Made by a program: the position numbers and the translations under genes
DNA from: Fidelibacterota bacterium
Lineage (GTDB): Bacteria; Fidelibacterota; Marinisomatia; Marinisomatales; J089
Reading direction: 5' to 3'
Assembly (NCBI GenBank): GCA_003695105.1
Contig: RFIZ01000166.1
Location: 1-10,977, forward strand
Length of the DNA stretch: 10,977 nucleotides
Notes under the pieces: generated by a model
What the model was told of the DNA's origin: nothing
What the model saw: only the letters and a program-made list of their open reading frames with translations
Database searches by the model: none
Shown here: positions 1 to 6,232 of the stretch, in pieces
How the letters are laid out: the number at the start of each line of letters is the position of its first letter
How positions within the stretch are numbered: the first letter of the stretch is position 1

Positions 1-173
1 ATCTGGGGGTCAGCCGCCAGCGGCTCCACGCCGTGGGGTACGCCGAAAATGTTCCCCGCGACCGGCCGTCGGATCGATTGATTGACAGACAATTGATCCA
101 GAAATTGAATGCCACCGAAGAATTGAAGGCCCGCAACCGCCGGGTGGAAATCACCTTCTTAGCCGCCGGCTGA
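1..173 (+). CDS. MotB/OmpA-like protein, C-terminal end (5' truncated by window)
   Basis: This is the last 56 codons of a gene that begins before the window; the reading frame starts at base 3 and stops with TGA at 171-173. The translation contains SRQRLHAVGYAENVPRDRPS followed later by KARNRRVEITFLAAG. This is the characteristic end of the OmpA/MotB peptidoglycan-binding domain (pattern RLxAxGYGExxP, then ARNRRVEI). Proteins with this end are MotB-type stator subunits, Pal-type lipoproteins or OmpA-like porins. The next two genes encode FliF-like and FliG-like rotor proteins, so a MotB-type stator subunit anchoring an ion-channel complex to the cell wall is the likeliest reading. The N-terminal helix that would prove MotB, with its proton-binding Asp, lies outside the window. 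A 31-bp gap separates it from the next gene, which suggests one operon. Confidence 0.85.
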   Translation, partial: LGVSRQRLHAVGYAENVPRDRPSDRLIDRQLIQKLNATEELKARNRRVEITFLAAG

Positions 174-193
174 TGAAGGAAAAAGAATTTTCT

Positions 194-199
194 GAGGAG
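194..199 (+). promoter_or_regulatory. Shine-Dalgarno sequence fixing the start of the FliF-like gene
   Basis: GAGGAG lies 5 bases before the ATG at 205. An in-frame GTG at 199 is also possible on paper, but it overlaps the last base of this motif and has no ribosome-binding site of its own. ATG 205 is therefore preferred. A second in-frame ATG follows at 211. Confidence 0.7.
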
Positions 200-204
200 T
201 GTCT

Positions 205-1797
205 ATGAGGATGCGAGTGTTTCCTAAAATCCATCACCTGATTCCCGTCGTTCTGGCCGGGACGATGCTATGGGCTCAGGATGCCAGTTATTTGAATCAA
301 AAACTCATGGTGGAGAATGATCTCCGCACCCGGATCAGTACGGCGCTGTCGAAGATCATGCCGCCTTCTCAATTTGTGGTGCATGTCAGTGTGGATCTGG
401 AGTTGAGCGACGCCCTGGAAGAACAGGTCACGTTTGCCGGGGATACCGAGGAATCGGCTCCCGTCTCCCGGCCTGCCGCCAAAACTGAGGCGGCGCCCCC
501 ATCCGCCGAGGGGACCTCTTCGAAAGAAAAGGAGTCCGGCTATGTGGGCGGACTGCCCATACCGGGTTTTGAATTCGAAGTGCAACCGGAGGTGACGGAA
601 GAAACGGAAGCGGCGCCGGAACCGGAGACCGTTCCCGAAGAATGGGTCGAAGAACCCGTGGCAGTGGAGAAAAAAGAAAAAATCCTGTCCCGCACCACCT
701 CCAAACGCCGTCCCGCCATCGCCCGGGTGGTGCGAAAAAACGTGAAAGTCATCGTCCAGGAAGACACGCCGCCCGCCATGCTGGAAAATGTGCGAACCAT
801 AGTGATGGCCACGGCGGAACTGGACCTGCAAGCCGGGGACAGCTTTCTGCTGACCACTGCCAGCTTCAAGGAACAGCGGGAAGAGAAAAAAGCGGAAAAA
901 GTGCTGCTCCAATCCATCAACAAAAAGATTGCCAGCTTGGAAGAACAGCAGGAACAGGAACGGGCCCAGCGGGAAGAGAACTGGAAACAGGAACTGGAAC
1001 GGTATCGGCAGGAAGAGGCCAAACGCAGTGAAGCCGACCGGGAATATTTCAAACAACAACTGGCCAAACTGGAAGCCGCCGCCCGGGAACGGGCCTTTCA
1101 GGAAGAAAAACGGCGGATTTTACTTCAGGATTCTTTGAAGATCAAACAACTGGACAATCAAATTCAGTTATTGAAGGCTCAACTGAGTTCGACCCAGCCC
1201 GATTCCCAGAAAGCCCAGGCGGAAACCAGACTGACCCGGGCCCAGCAGGAACGGGAACAATTGAATCAGCAACTGGATCAGAAACTGGCGGAACTGGCCA
1301 AGGTCCAGGAAGACATTGCCCAGGCCCGTCGTGAAGGGAAGTCGACTCCCATGACCATCATTCTGATAGCCATCCTGGGTTCCCTGTTGCTGGTGCTGCT
1401 GATCATCCTGATTTTTGTGCTGATGAATCGCAGCCGTCAGCCCGTCTATCCTCCCATGATGATGCCCCCGCCTCCGCGTCGGCGGAAGAAAAAGAGAAAG
1501 CCTGCTCCCAAACCGGAGGAACCTGCTCCGGCCCAACCGACGGCGCCGCCCCCGCCTTCACCGGAAACCCCTGCCCCGCCCAAGTCGGTGGAAGAAGATC
1601 CGGGCGTGATCGCCAGTGAATTGGGTGACATGCGTCAGGCCGTAGTGTCCATGTCGGTGGGACAACCCCAGACGGCCACTCGGATCGTGAAGGAATGGAT
1701 GCAGCAGGAAGCTCCGCCTCCGCCGCCGGAACCGGAAACCCCTGCCCCGGAAGCTCCTCCCGAAGAGGAATCGGGGAAGAAAAAGCGGAAAAAGTGA
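205..1797 (+). CDS. FliF-like rotor protein: signal peptide, RBM3, long coiled coil, TM helix, FliG-binding-like tail
   Basis: This 530-residue protein is probably the membrane scaffold of a flagellum-related rotor. Residues 1-24 look like a cleaved signal peptide (Arg/Lys/His-rich start, hydrophobic LIPVVLAGTMLW, cleavage after LWA). Residues 33-78 (NDLRTRISTALSKIMPPSQF, then VVHVSVDLELS) and 170-222 (ARVVRKNVKVIVQED, LENVRTIVMATAELDLQAGD) match the two halves of RBM3, the ring-building domain of FliF. They are separated by an acidic, proline-rich insert of about 90 residues where FliF has its beta-collar. Residues 224-376 are a Glu/Gln/Lys/Arg-rich coiled coil, 383-407 a transmembrane helix, and 413-460 a basic, Pro-rich cytoplasmic stretch. 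Residues 484-501 (VGQPQTATRIVKEWMQQ) resemble the FliG-binding end of FliF. RBM1 and RBM2, which surround the export gate in flagella, are absent. The gene is followed after 10 bp by the FliG-like gene. Homology is from pattern recognition; the coiled coil alone would draw false database hits. Confidence 0.72.
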   Translation: MRMRVFPKIHHLIPVVLAGTMLWAQDASYLNQKLMVENDLRTRISTALSKIMPPSQFVVHVSVDLELSDALEEQVTFAGDTEESAPVSRPAAKTEAAPPSAEGTSSKEKESGYVGGLPIPGFEFEVQPEVTEETEAAPEPETVPEEWVEEPVAVEKKEKILSRTTSKRRPAIARVVRKNVKVIVQEDTPPAMLENVRTIVMATAELDLQAGDSFLLTTASFKEQREEKKAEKVLLQSINKKIASLEEQQEQERAQREENWKQELERYRQEEAKRSEADREYFKQQLAKLEAAARERAFQEEKRRILLQDSLKIKQLDNQIQLLKAQLSSTQPDSQKAQAETRLTRAQQEREQLNQQLDQKLAELAKVQEDIAQARREGKSTPMTIILIAILGSLLLVLLIILIFVLMNRSRQPVYPPMMMPPPPRRRKKKRKPAPKPEEPAPAQPTAPPPPSPETPAPPKSVEEDPGVIASELGDMRQAVVSMSVGQPQTATRIVKEWMQQEAPPPPPEPETPAPEAPPEEESGKKKRKK

Positions 1798-1807
1798 GGG
1801 CCGGACG

Positions 1808-2740
1808 ATGATTACCGATGTGCAACAACTGTCCGGATTACAAAAGGTCGCAATCGTCTTTTCCGTGCTGGGGGAAAACCTGGCCCTGACCCTCATCAAG
1901 GATTTGTCCAAGACAGAGATCCGGAAAATCCGGGCGACGCTGCAGGAATTGCCTCCCGTATCCTTCGCCGTGAAAAAACGGGTTTTCGAGGAATTCTACT
2001 TCAATTTTGTCAGTGACAAGTTTCAGGAATCGGATGAAGATACCCCCAAAAAACCGTTCGATTTTTTGAACCAGCTCACGGACGAACAGCTGATTTCTCT
2101 GTTGGTGGCCGAAGAGCCGCGGGTGGCCGCCATCGCCCTGGCTCAGGTCAGCCCGGAAAAGAAGACGATGGTGGTGGACCGGATGGCCCCGGACATGAAA
2201 GCCCGGGTCCTGATCGAATTGGGCAATATCCAGGATGTACCGCTGGAAGGGATCGTGAGTGTGGCCCAGACCCTGGAGGAAAAATCCCACTTCCTGCCCC
2301 GGACGGTGTCCTTCTCCCGCGGCGGCGCCAAGGAAATCGCCGATGTCCTGGCCGCCCTGCCGCCCGAAGAGGAAGAAAAATTCCTCAGCACGCTGGCCAA
2401 GGAAAATCCCAAACTGGCCCAGGAGGTGAAAAAATATCACCTCATGTTCGATGATATATTCGAACTGTTCCCCGACAATATTTTGCGGGACCTGATGAAT
2501 TCGGTCGATCTGGATACGATCGCCCTGGCCATGAAAGGTCTGCCGGAGGATCTGGTGCAACGGGTGATCGGCAATCTGCCGCAAAAGAAACAGGCCATGT
2601 ACGAACCGGTGGAAGGCCCGGTGCTGAAACGGGAAGTGGACAAGGCCCGCAAAGTCATAGTTCAGCAGGCCCGTGAAATGGAGAAAGAAGGTGCCTTCAA
2701 GTTGGAGGATCTGGCCAGCGGCGGCGAAATGATCGAATAG
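1808..2740 (+). CDS. fliG: FliG-like rotor/switch protein
   Basis: This 310-residue soluble protein has the full FliG layout. An N-terminal domain (residues 8-72, LQKVAIVFSVLGENLALTLI) in flagella binds FliF. The middle armadillo domain starts at FDFLNQLTDEQLISLLVAEE (84-103), and the GGAKEIADVL segment (172-181) matches the Gly-Gly loop. The C-terminal domain begins at LMFDDIF (212-218). Compared with remembered E. coli FliG, the torque residues Lys264, Arg281 and Asp288 correspond to Lys243, Lys260 and Glu266. Asp289 aligns with Pro267 and Arg297 with Leu273 (Lys274 is next), and the connecting loop is about three residues shorter. The FliM-contact motif EHPQ reads EEPR (102-105). Conserved charges suggest it still faces a MotA-type stator. 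The ATG is preceded by GAGGG 7 bases away, and the 10-bp gap from the FliF-like gene suggests translational coupling. No fliM, fliN, fliH or fliI follows; transcription ends at the terminator just downstream. Confidence 0.9.
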   Translation: MITDVQQLSGLQKVAIVFSVLGENLALTLIKDLSKTEIRKIRATLQELPPVSFAVKKRVFEEFYFNFVSDKFQESDEDTPKKPFDFLNQLTDEQLISLLVAEEPRVAAIALAQVSPEKKTMVVDRMAPDMKARVLIELGNIQDVPLEGIVSVAQTLEEKSHFLPRTVSFSRGGAKEIADVLAALPPEEEEKFLSTLAKENPKLAQEVKKYHLMFDDIFELFPDNILRDLMNSVDLDTIALAMKGLPEDLVQRVIGNLPQKKQAMYEPVEGPVLKREVDKARKVIVQQAREMEKEGAFKLEDLASGGEMIE

Positions 2741-2769
2741 TATCTCCCATCCCACATTCAACGAAACTC

Positions 2770-2806
2770 AGGGCCGGAGCCAGACAGGTGTCCGGCCCTT
2801 TCTTTT
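2770..2806 (+). terminator. Rho-independent terminator of the motor operon
   Basis: A perfect 9-bp stem, AGGGCCGGA (2770-2778) pairing with TCCGGCCCT (2791-2799), has a 12-base loop and is followed by a T-rich run TTCTTTT. It lies 30 bp after the FliG-like stop codon, which marks the end of the motor operon and separates it from tnaA. Confidence 0.88.
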
Positions 2807-2873
2807 CTGCTCTCACCTTTCCGGGAAGAGGAAGCCCGTTTCGGGCCGGAACCAGTACCGAATGACGATCGAT

Positions 2874-2901
2874 TCCCTGTAATTTCTCCCGTTTACAGGG
2901 A
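2874..2901 (+). promoter_or_regulatory. Inverted repeat that would sequester the tnaA ribosome-binding site
   Basis: TCCCTGTAA (2874-2882) and TTACAGGGA (2893-2901) form a perfect 9-bp hairpin with a 10-base loop. The right arm contains most of the Shine-Dalgarno sequence AGGGAG (2897-2902), which sits 5 bases before the tnaA ATG. In RNA, the folded form would block ribosome binding; in DNA, it could equally be an operator palindrome. A smaller hairpin, GCCCG/CGGGC with a TTT loop (2834-2846), lies upstream in the same leader. No T-run follows, so this is not a terminator. Confidence 0.5.
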
Positions 2902-2907
2902 GTCGTC

Positions 2908-4299
2908 ATGCCGGATAAACCACATTACCGGACCGTCATCGAGCCGTTTATCATCAAATCCGTTCAGCCGATTCGGCTCACCACCCGGGAACAACGGGAG
3001 CGGGTCCTTCGGGAGGCGCGTTACAACCTGTTCCGGGTCCGTTCCCAGGATGTACTGATCGATTTATTGACCGACAGCGGGACCGGCGCCATGAGTTCGG
3101 AACAATGGGCGGCGCTCATGCGCGGGGATGAGGCCTATGCCGGTAGTCAGAGTTTCCAGCGCTTTGAAGCCGTGGTAAAAAAACATTTTGGTTTCCGCCA
3201 TGTGATTCCCACCCATCAGGGCCGGGCCGCCGAGCGCATTTTATTTTCCGTCGTCTGCAAACCGGGTGATGTGGTCCCCAACAATACCCATTTTGATACC
3301 ACCCGGGCCAATATCGAATTCCAGCAGGCGGTGGCCGAAGACCTGGTGATCGAGGAAGGAAAGGACCCCACGTCCCGTCACCCGTTCAAAGGCAATCTGG
3401 ACACGGAAAAACTGAAGGCCCTGATACAAAGGGTGGGCGCCGAAAAGATCCCGCTCTGCATGCTGACGATCACCAACAATTCCGGCGGCGGGCAGCCCGT
3501 ATCCATGGCCAACATCCGGGAAGTGAAAGCCGTCCTGGAGCCGCACGGCATTCCGCTCTATTTCGACGCCGCCCGCTTCGCCGAAAATGCCTATTTCATC
3601 AAACTGCGGGAACCGGAATTCCGGGATTGGTCCGTGCCGGATATCGTCCGGAAAATGATGAGTTATGCCGACGGCTGTACCGTCAGTGCCAAGAAGGACG
3701 GTCTCGTGAATATCGGCGGTTTTCTCTGTACCAACGACGATCTGTTGGCCCAGCAGGAAAAGGATTTGCTGATACTGACGGAAGGTTTTCCCACCTACGG
3801 AGGTCTGGCCGGACGCGATCTGGACGCCCTGGCCGTGGGACTGGAAGAGGTGATGGAGGAAGATTACCTGAAGTACCGCCTGGCGGAAACCCGTTATCTG
3901 GGCGATCACTTGACGGAGATCGGCTATCCCATTGTCCAGCCGCCCGGCGGCCATGCGATCTATATCGACGCCAAAAGTCTCCTCCCTCACATTCCGCCGT
4001 CCCACTATCCCGGCCAGAGTTTGTCGATCGAATTTTACCTGGAGGGCGGCATTCGCACTGTGGAGATTGGATCGGTGATGTTCGGCAAGCCGTCCCCGGA
4101 CGGGACCGGGGAAATTCCCGCCGCCATGGAACTGGTGCGCCTGGCCCTGCCCCGGCGGACCCACACCCAGAGTCACATCGATTATGTGCTGGAAGTGGCC
4201 CGGGTGGTCTATGAAAACAGAGAGCGGCTCCGGGGTGTGCGCATCACCCGCCAACCGCCTTTTCTCCGCCATTTCACGGCGGAGTTTGAGCTGATGTAA
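2908..4299 (+). CDS. tnaA: Tryptophanase (L-tryptophan indole-lyase)
   Basis: This 463-residue cytoplasmic PLP enzyme splits L-tryptophan into indole, pyruvate and ammonia. It aligns over its full length with the tryptophanase/tyrosine phenol-lyase family: LIDLLTDSGTGAM, MRGDEAYAGS, IPTHQGRAAE, GGGQPVSMAN, FDAARFAENAYFIK (Asp220 and Arg223 face the cofactor) and SAKKDGLVNIGG with the PLP lysine at Lys263. Three residues separate the two activities, and all are of the tryptophanase type. Asp130 (HFDTT) stands where phenol-lyase has Thr124. Ile387 (VEIG) stands where phenol-lyase has Arg381. His455 (LRHFTAEF) corresponds to E. coli TnaA His463. The start is ATG after AGGGAG, with the RBS inside an inverted repeat. 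The gene stands alone between a terminator and a convergent kinase operon; no tnaB permease or Trp-containing tnaC-like leader peptide is visible nearby. Its product indole could act as a signal, but nothing in the window shows that. Confidence 0.95.
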   Translation: MPDKPHYRTVIEPFIIKSVQPIRLTTREQRERVLREARYNLFRVRSQDVLIDLLTDSGTGAMSSEQWAALMRGDEAYAGSQSFQRFEAVVKKHFGFRHVIPTHQGRAAERILFSVVCKPGDVVPNNTHFDTTRANIEFQQAVAEDLVIEEGKDPTSRHPFKGNLDTEKLKALIQRVGAEKIPLCMLTITNNSGGGQPVSMANIREVKAVLEPHGIPLYFDAARFAENAYFIKLREPEFRDWSVPDIVRKMMSYADGCTVSAKKDGLVNIGGFLCTNDDLLAQQEKDLLILTEGFPTYGGLAGRDLDALAVGLEEVMEEDYLKYRLAETRYLGDHLTEIGYPIVQPPGGHAIYIDAKSLLPHIPPSHYPGQSLSIEFYLEGGIRTVEIGSVMFGKPSPDGTGEIPAAMELVRLALPRRTHTQSHIDYVLEVARVVYENRERLRGVRITRQPPFLRHFTAEFELM

Positions 4300-4339
4300 T
4301 CGGTGGCTAATTCAGTCCGGAATGTAATGGATTAGGCAG

Positions 4340-4362
4340 GCTTTTTCCTGATTGTAAAAAGC
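4340..4362. terminator. Possible weak bidirectional terminator between convergent genes
   Basis: GCTTTTT (4340-4346) and AAAAAGC (4356-4362) form a 7-bp inverted repeat with a 9-base loop, placed between the stop codons of tnaA and the convergent sensor-kinase gene. The stem is AT-rich and lacks a strong GC core, so termination efficiency is doubtful. It is listed because it is the only symmetrical element in this junction. Confidence 0.25.
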
Positions 4363-4366
4363 ACAA

Positions 4367-5836
4367 TTATCCGGTACTACCGGATGATTGAGCCGGTGTT
4401 CGATTCTCCTCGCGCGGAAGAGAGAAAGCAAATATATTTCCCTGGGGGTGATTCGGTTTACACCAAACATTTCCTCCCAGACTTCGGGCAATCCGACCCA
4501 CGATGAATAAACCAAGTCCCCGCCCCTTGTAATGGATTTCTCGGCGATATTGACGGGCAAATAATAGAGAATAATTCGATGGAGGTATCTGAAGTGGACC
4601 ATAATCTTTTACAAAGAAAATGACGTCTTTGTCTGTTTCTTCCAAGAGAATGTCGATTCGCTTACCTAGGGAGGCATATTTCAGGGCATTGTTGAGGTAA
4701 TTCCTTACCACTTCCCTCACGATAGGATGTGCTGAGACCGGACAGGAGTCCGGCAGATCAAGATTTAACTCCATCTGTTCGGCTTCCAACAAATCTTGGT
4801 ATTCATCAACTACCTGTCGAATAATGATTGCCAAATCGACAGTTTTCTTGGGAATGGATTCCCCCAATGAAACCTGAGCCAGGACACTTACATCCTCCAG
4901 CGTAGAGGATAACTGTTTTGTATTTTCGTCAATCTTTTTCAAATACATATTATCAGGATCTTCACCCTTGGCCAGTTCTGCAAAACCACTGATTACCTGA
5001 AGCGGCTTGCGTAAATCATGTGTCATAACATCGATAAGCATCAATTTCAGGGTATTTGCATCTTCCAGTTCTTTCAAAAGATGCTCCCGCTGGAGATCTG
5101 CCCTGCGTATGCGTACGTATCCGAAAATCAAACCGGCAATGCCAATGGCCCAGAAAATTACATCAGTGAGAGTACGGTTTTGGATATCGCGATTCATACC
5201 GGATAAATATTCATCTACCGGAATGGATATACTGATTCCCCCGCGAATATCTCCTTCTCTGTATCCCTGTTTAGCATGACATTTCAGACAGGGTTTTTCA
5301 GTAAATAACGGTCGCATGAAACGAAAATAAGTGGCGGAATCTTGATAGGAAAATGTTGATGTTTCTTTCACTCCGTTTTCAAAGGACGTTAATGATTTGC
5401 TTTCCCATGGATCTGGTGCGTTTTCCGGACGAATTGGACGTAAGCTGGTGATGTGACCACGGAATTGCGTATCCTGTTTTAGAAGATCAAAGAACTGTCT
5501 GGTCATGTAGGCCGGGTTGATCATCGTCAGTGAATCGCCCTCTGTGGTGACCAAATCCCTTTTCACCAGACCTTTCAAATATGGATTGGGTATACCATAT
5601 GAGTCTATGGGGACATACACACCGCCATGACGAGCATTCCACCGACGAAATACAACGACATTTTCAAAAGCCATTTTCGCCTGGGTCCGGATTTGATCCA
5701 TTGTTTGTTCCCGCATGGTTTTGCGGTGTTGTAAATCAAACAGGATGATCAGCGCCGACCAAATTACCGCCAGCAGAAGGGTGGGAACGATCAGGGGAAG
5801 TCTGTATGTGCCAGATTCAGAAGTTGAGTTTACCAA
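4367..5836 (-). CDS. Membrane histidine kinase with periplasmic heme-c (Tll0287/DUF3365-type) sensor domain
   Basis: This 489-residue protein is probably a redox or gas-sensing kinase. A transmembrane helix at about 13-34 is followed by a periplasmic domain (about 40-215) that resembles the Tll0287-like/DUF3365 PAS fold. It contains FENVVVFRRWNARHGGVYVP, NPAYMTRQ, FRFMRPLFTEKPCLKCH and GGISISIPVDEY. The CLKCH motif (Cys183, Cys186, His187) is a c-type heme attachment site. A second transmembrane helix spans about 222-242. HisKA has its phospho-acceptor at His273 (MTHDLRKPL). The ATPase domain has an N box around Asn379/Asn383 (NYLNNALKYAS) and a G2 box GRGLGLFIVG (438-447). The G1 box is degenerate: DYGPL (411-415) instead of DxGxG. 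The start is TTG at 5836, as an in-frame TAG lies seven codons upstream and the next Met would remove the first helix; AGGA lies 10 bases before it. It lies 18 bp after the receiver gene and is third in the operon. GC is lower than in the neighbours. Confidence 0.9.
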   Translation of the reverse strand: MVNSTSESGTYRLPLIVPTLLLAVIWSALIILFDLQHRKTMREQTMDQIRTQAKMAFENVVVFRRWNARHGGVYVPIDSYGIPNPYLKGLVKRDLVTTEGDSLTMINPAYMTRQFFDLLKQDTQFRGHITSLRPIRPENAPDPWESKSLTSFENGVKETSTFSYQDSATYFRFMRPLFTEKPCLKCHAKQGYREGDIRGGISISIPVDEYLSGMNRDIQNRTLTDVIFWAIGIAGLIFGYVRIRRADLQREHLLKELEDANTLKLMLIDVMTHDLRKPLQVISGFAELAKGEDPDNMYLKKIDENTKQLSSTLEDVSVLAQVSLGESIPKKTVDLAIIIRQVVDEYQDLLEAEQMELNLDLPDSCPVSAHPIVREVVRNYLNNALKYASLGKRIDILLEETDKDVIFFVKDYGPLQIPPSNYSLLFARQYRREIHYKGRGLGLFIVGRIARSLGGNVWCKPNHPQGNIFAFSLPREENRTPAQSSGSTG

Positions 5837-5854
5837 ATTGTCTGGTTCCTGCTA

Positions 5855-6232
5855 TTATTCTGGCAGGTGTTTCCTGATAATATCCAATAAAGTTGCAATG
5901 CGCACCGGTTTGCTCACATAATCGTCACACCCCGCATCCAGCACGTTTTTCCGGTCCTCCAGAAAGGCATGAGCCGTGACGGCGACGATGGGTATGGATT
6001 TCCATTCCGGTGTGGTGCGGATGGTGCGGGCCAGATCCAGACCGTCCTTCGGGCCCTTGAGGGACAAGTCCAGCACCACCAGATCAATTGTTTCTCGCCG
6101 TAGGATCGTCAGGGCCTGGGACACAGAAACAGCTTCGAAATAGGTGAAGGTTTTCCCCAGGGTGTGTTGGTACAATAACAGGGTTTCCCGGTCGTCCTCC
6201 ACCGCCAGAATACGGTGTGTTTGTCTGCTCAT
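5855..6232 (-). CDS. Single-domain response regulator (CheY/Spo0F-like receiver)
   Basis: This 125-residue protein is a complete receiver domain and nothing more. The acidic pocket is Asp13/Asp14 (AVEDDRET), the phospho-acceptor Asp55 (LVVLDLSL), the switch Thr86 (VAVTAHAF), and the conserved Lys108-Pro109 (DYVSKPV). No DNA-binding or enzymatic output domain follows, so it must act by protein contact or as a phosphorelay intermediate. Its ATG overlaps the TGA of the multi-PAS kinase gene (ATGA, 4 bp), a sign of translational coupling, and the heme-sensor kinase gene follows 18 bp later. It therefore sits between two kinases that could both phosphorylate it. Confidence 0.94.
   Translation of the reverse strand: MSRQTHRILAVEDDRETLLLYQHTLGKTFTYFEAVSVSQALTILRRETIDLVVLDLSLKGPKDGLDLARTIRTTPEWKSIPIVAVTAHAFLEDRKNVLDAGCDDYVSKPVRIATLLDIIRKHLPE

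Noticed and set aside
268..1059. Long minus-strand open frame (263 codons) opposite the FliF-like gene
   Set aside because: Its Phe/Gly/Arg-rich translation is the complement of a Glu/Lys/Gln-rich coiled coil; it has no recognisable domain and lies fully inside a well-supported gene.
1168..1828. Pro-rich C-terminus of the FliF-like protein suggesting a TonB protein
   Set aside because: TonB has its membrane anchor at the N-terminus and a C-terminal periplasmic domain. Here a signal peptide and RBM3-like domain come first, and the Pro-rich part follows a late membrane helix and ends in a FliG-binding-like segment.
1838..2761. Minus-strand open frame (307 codons) opposite the FliG-like gene
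   Set aside because: His/Phe/Gln-rich shadow of a conserved FliG-like frame, with no domain signature.
2908..4299. Tyrosine phenol-lyase instead of tryptophanase
   Set aside because: The three discriminating positions (Asp130, Ile387, His455) all carry the tryptophanase residue rather than the phenol-lyase Thr, Arg and Phe.
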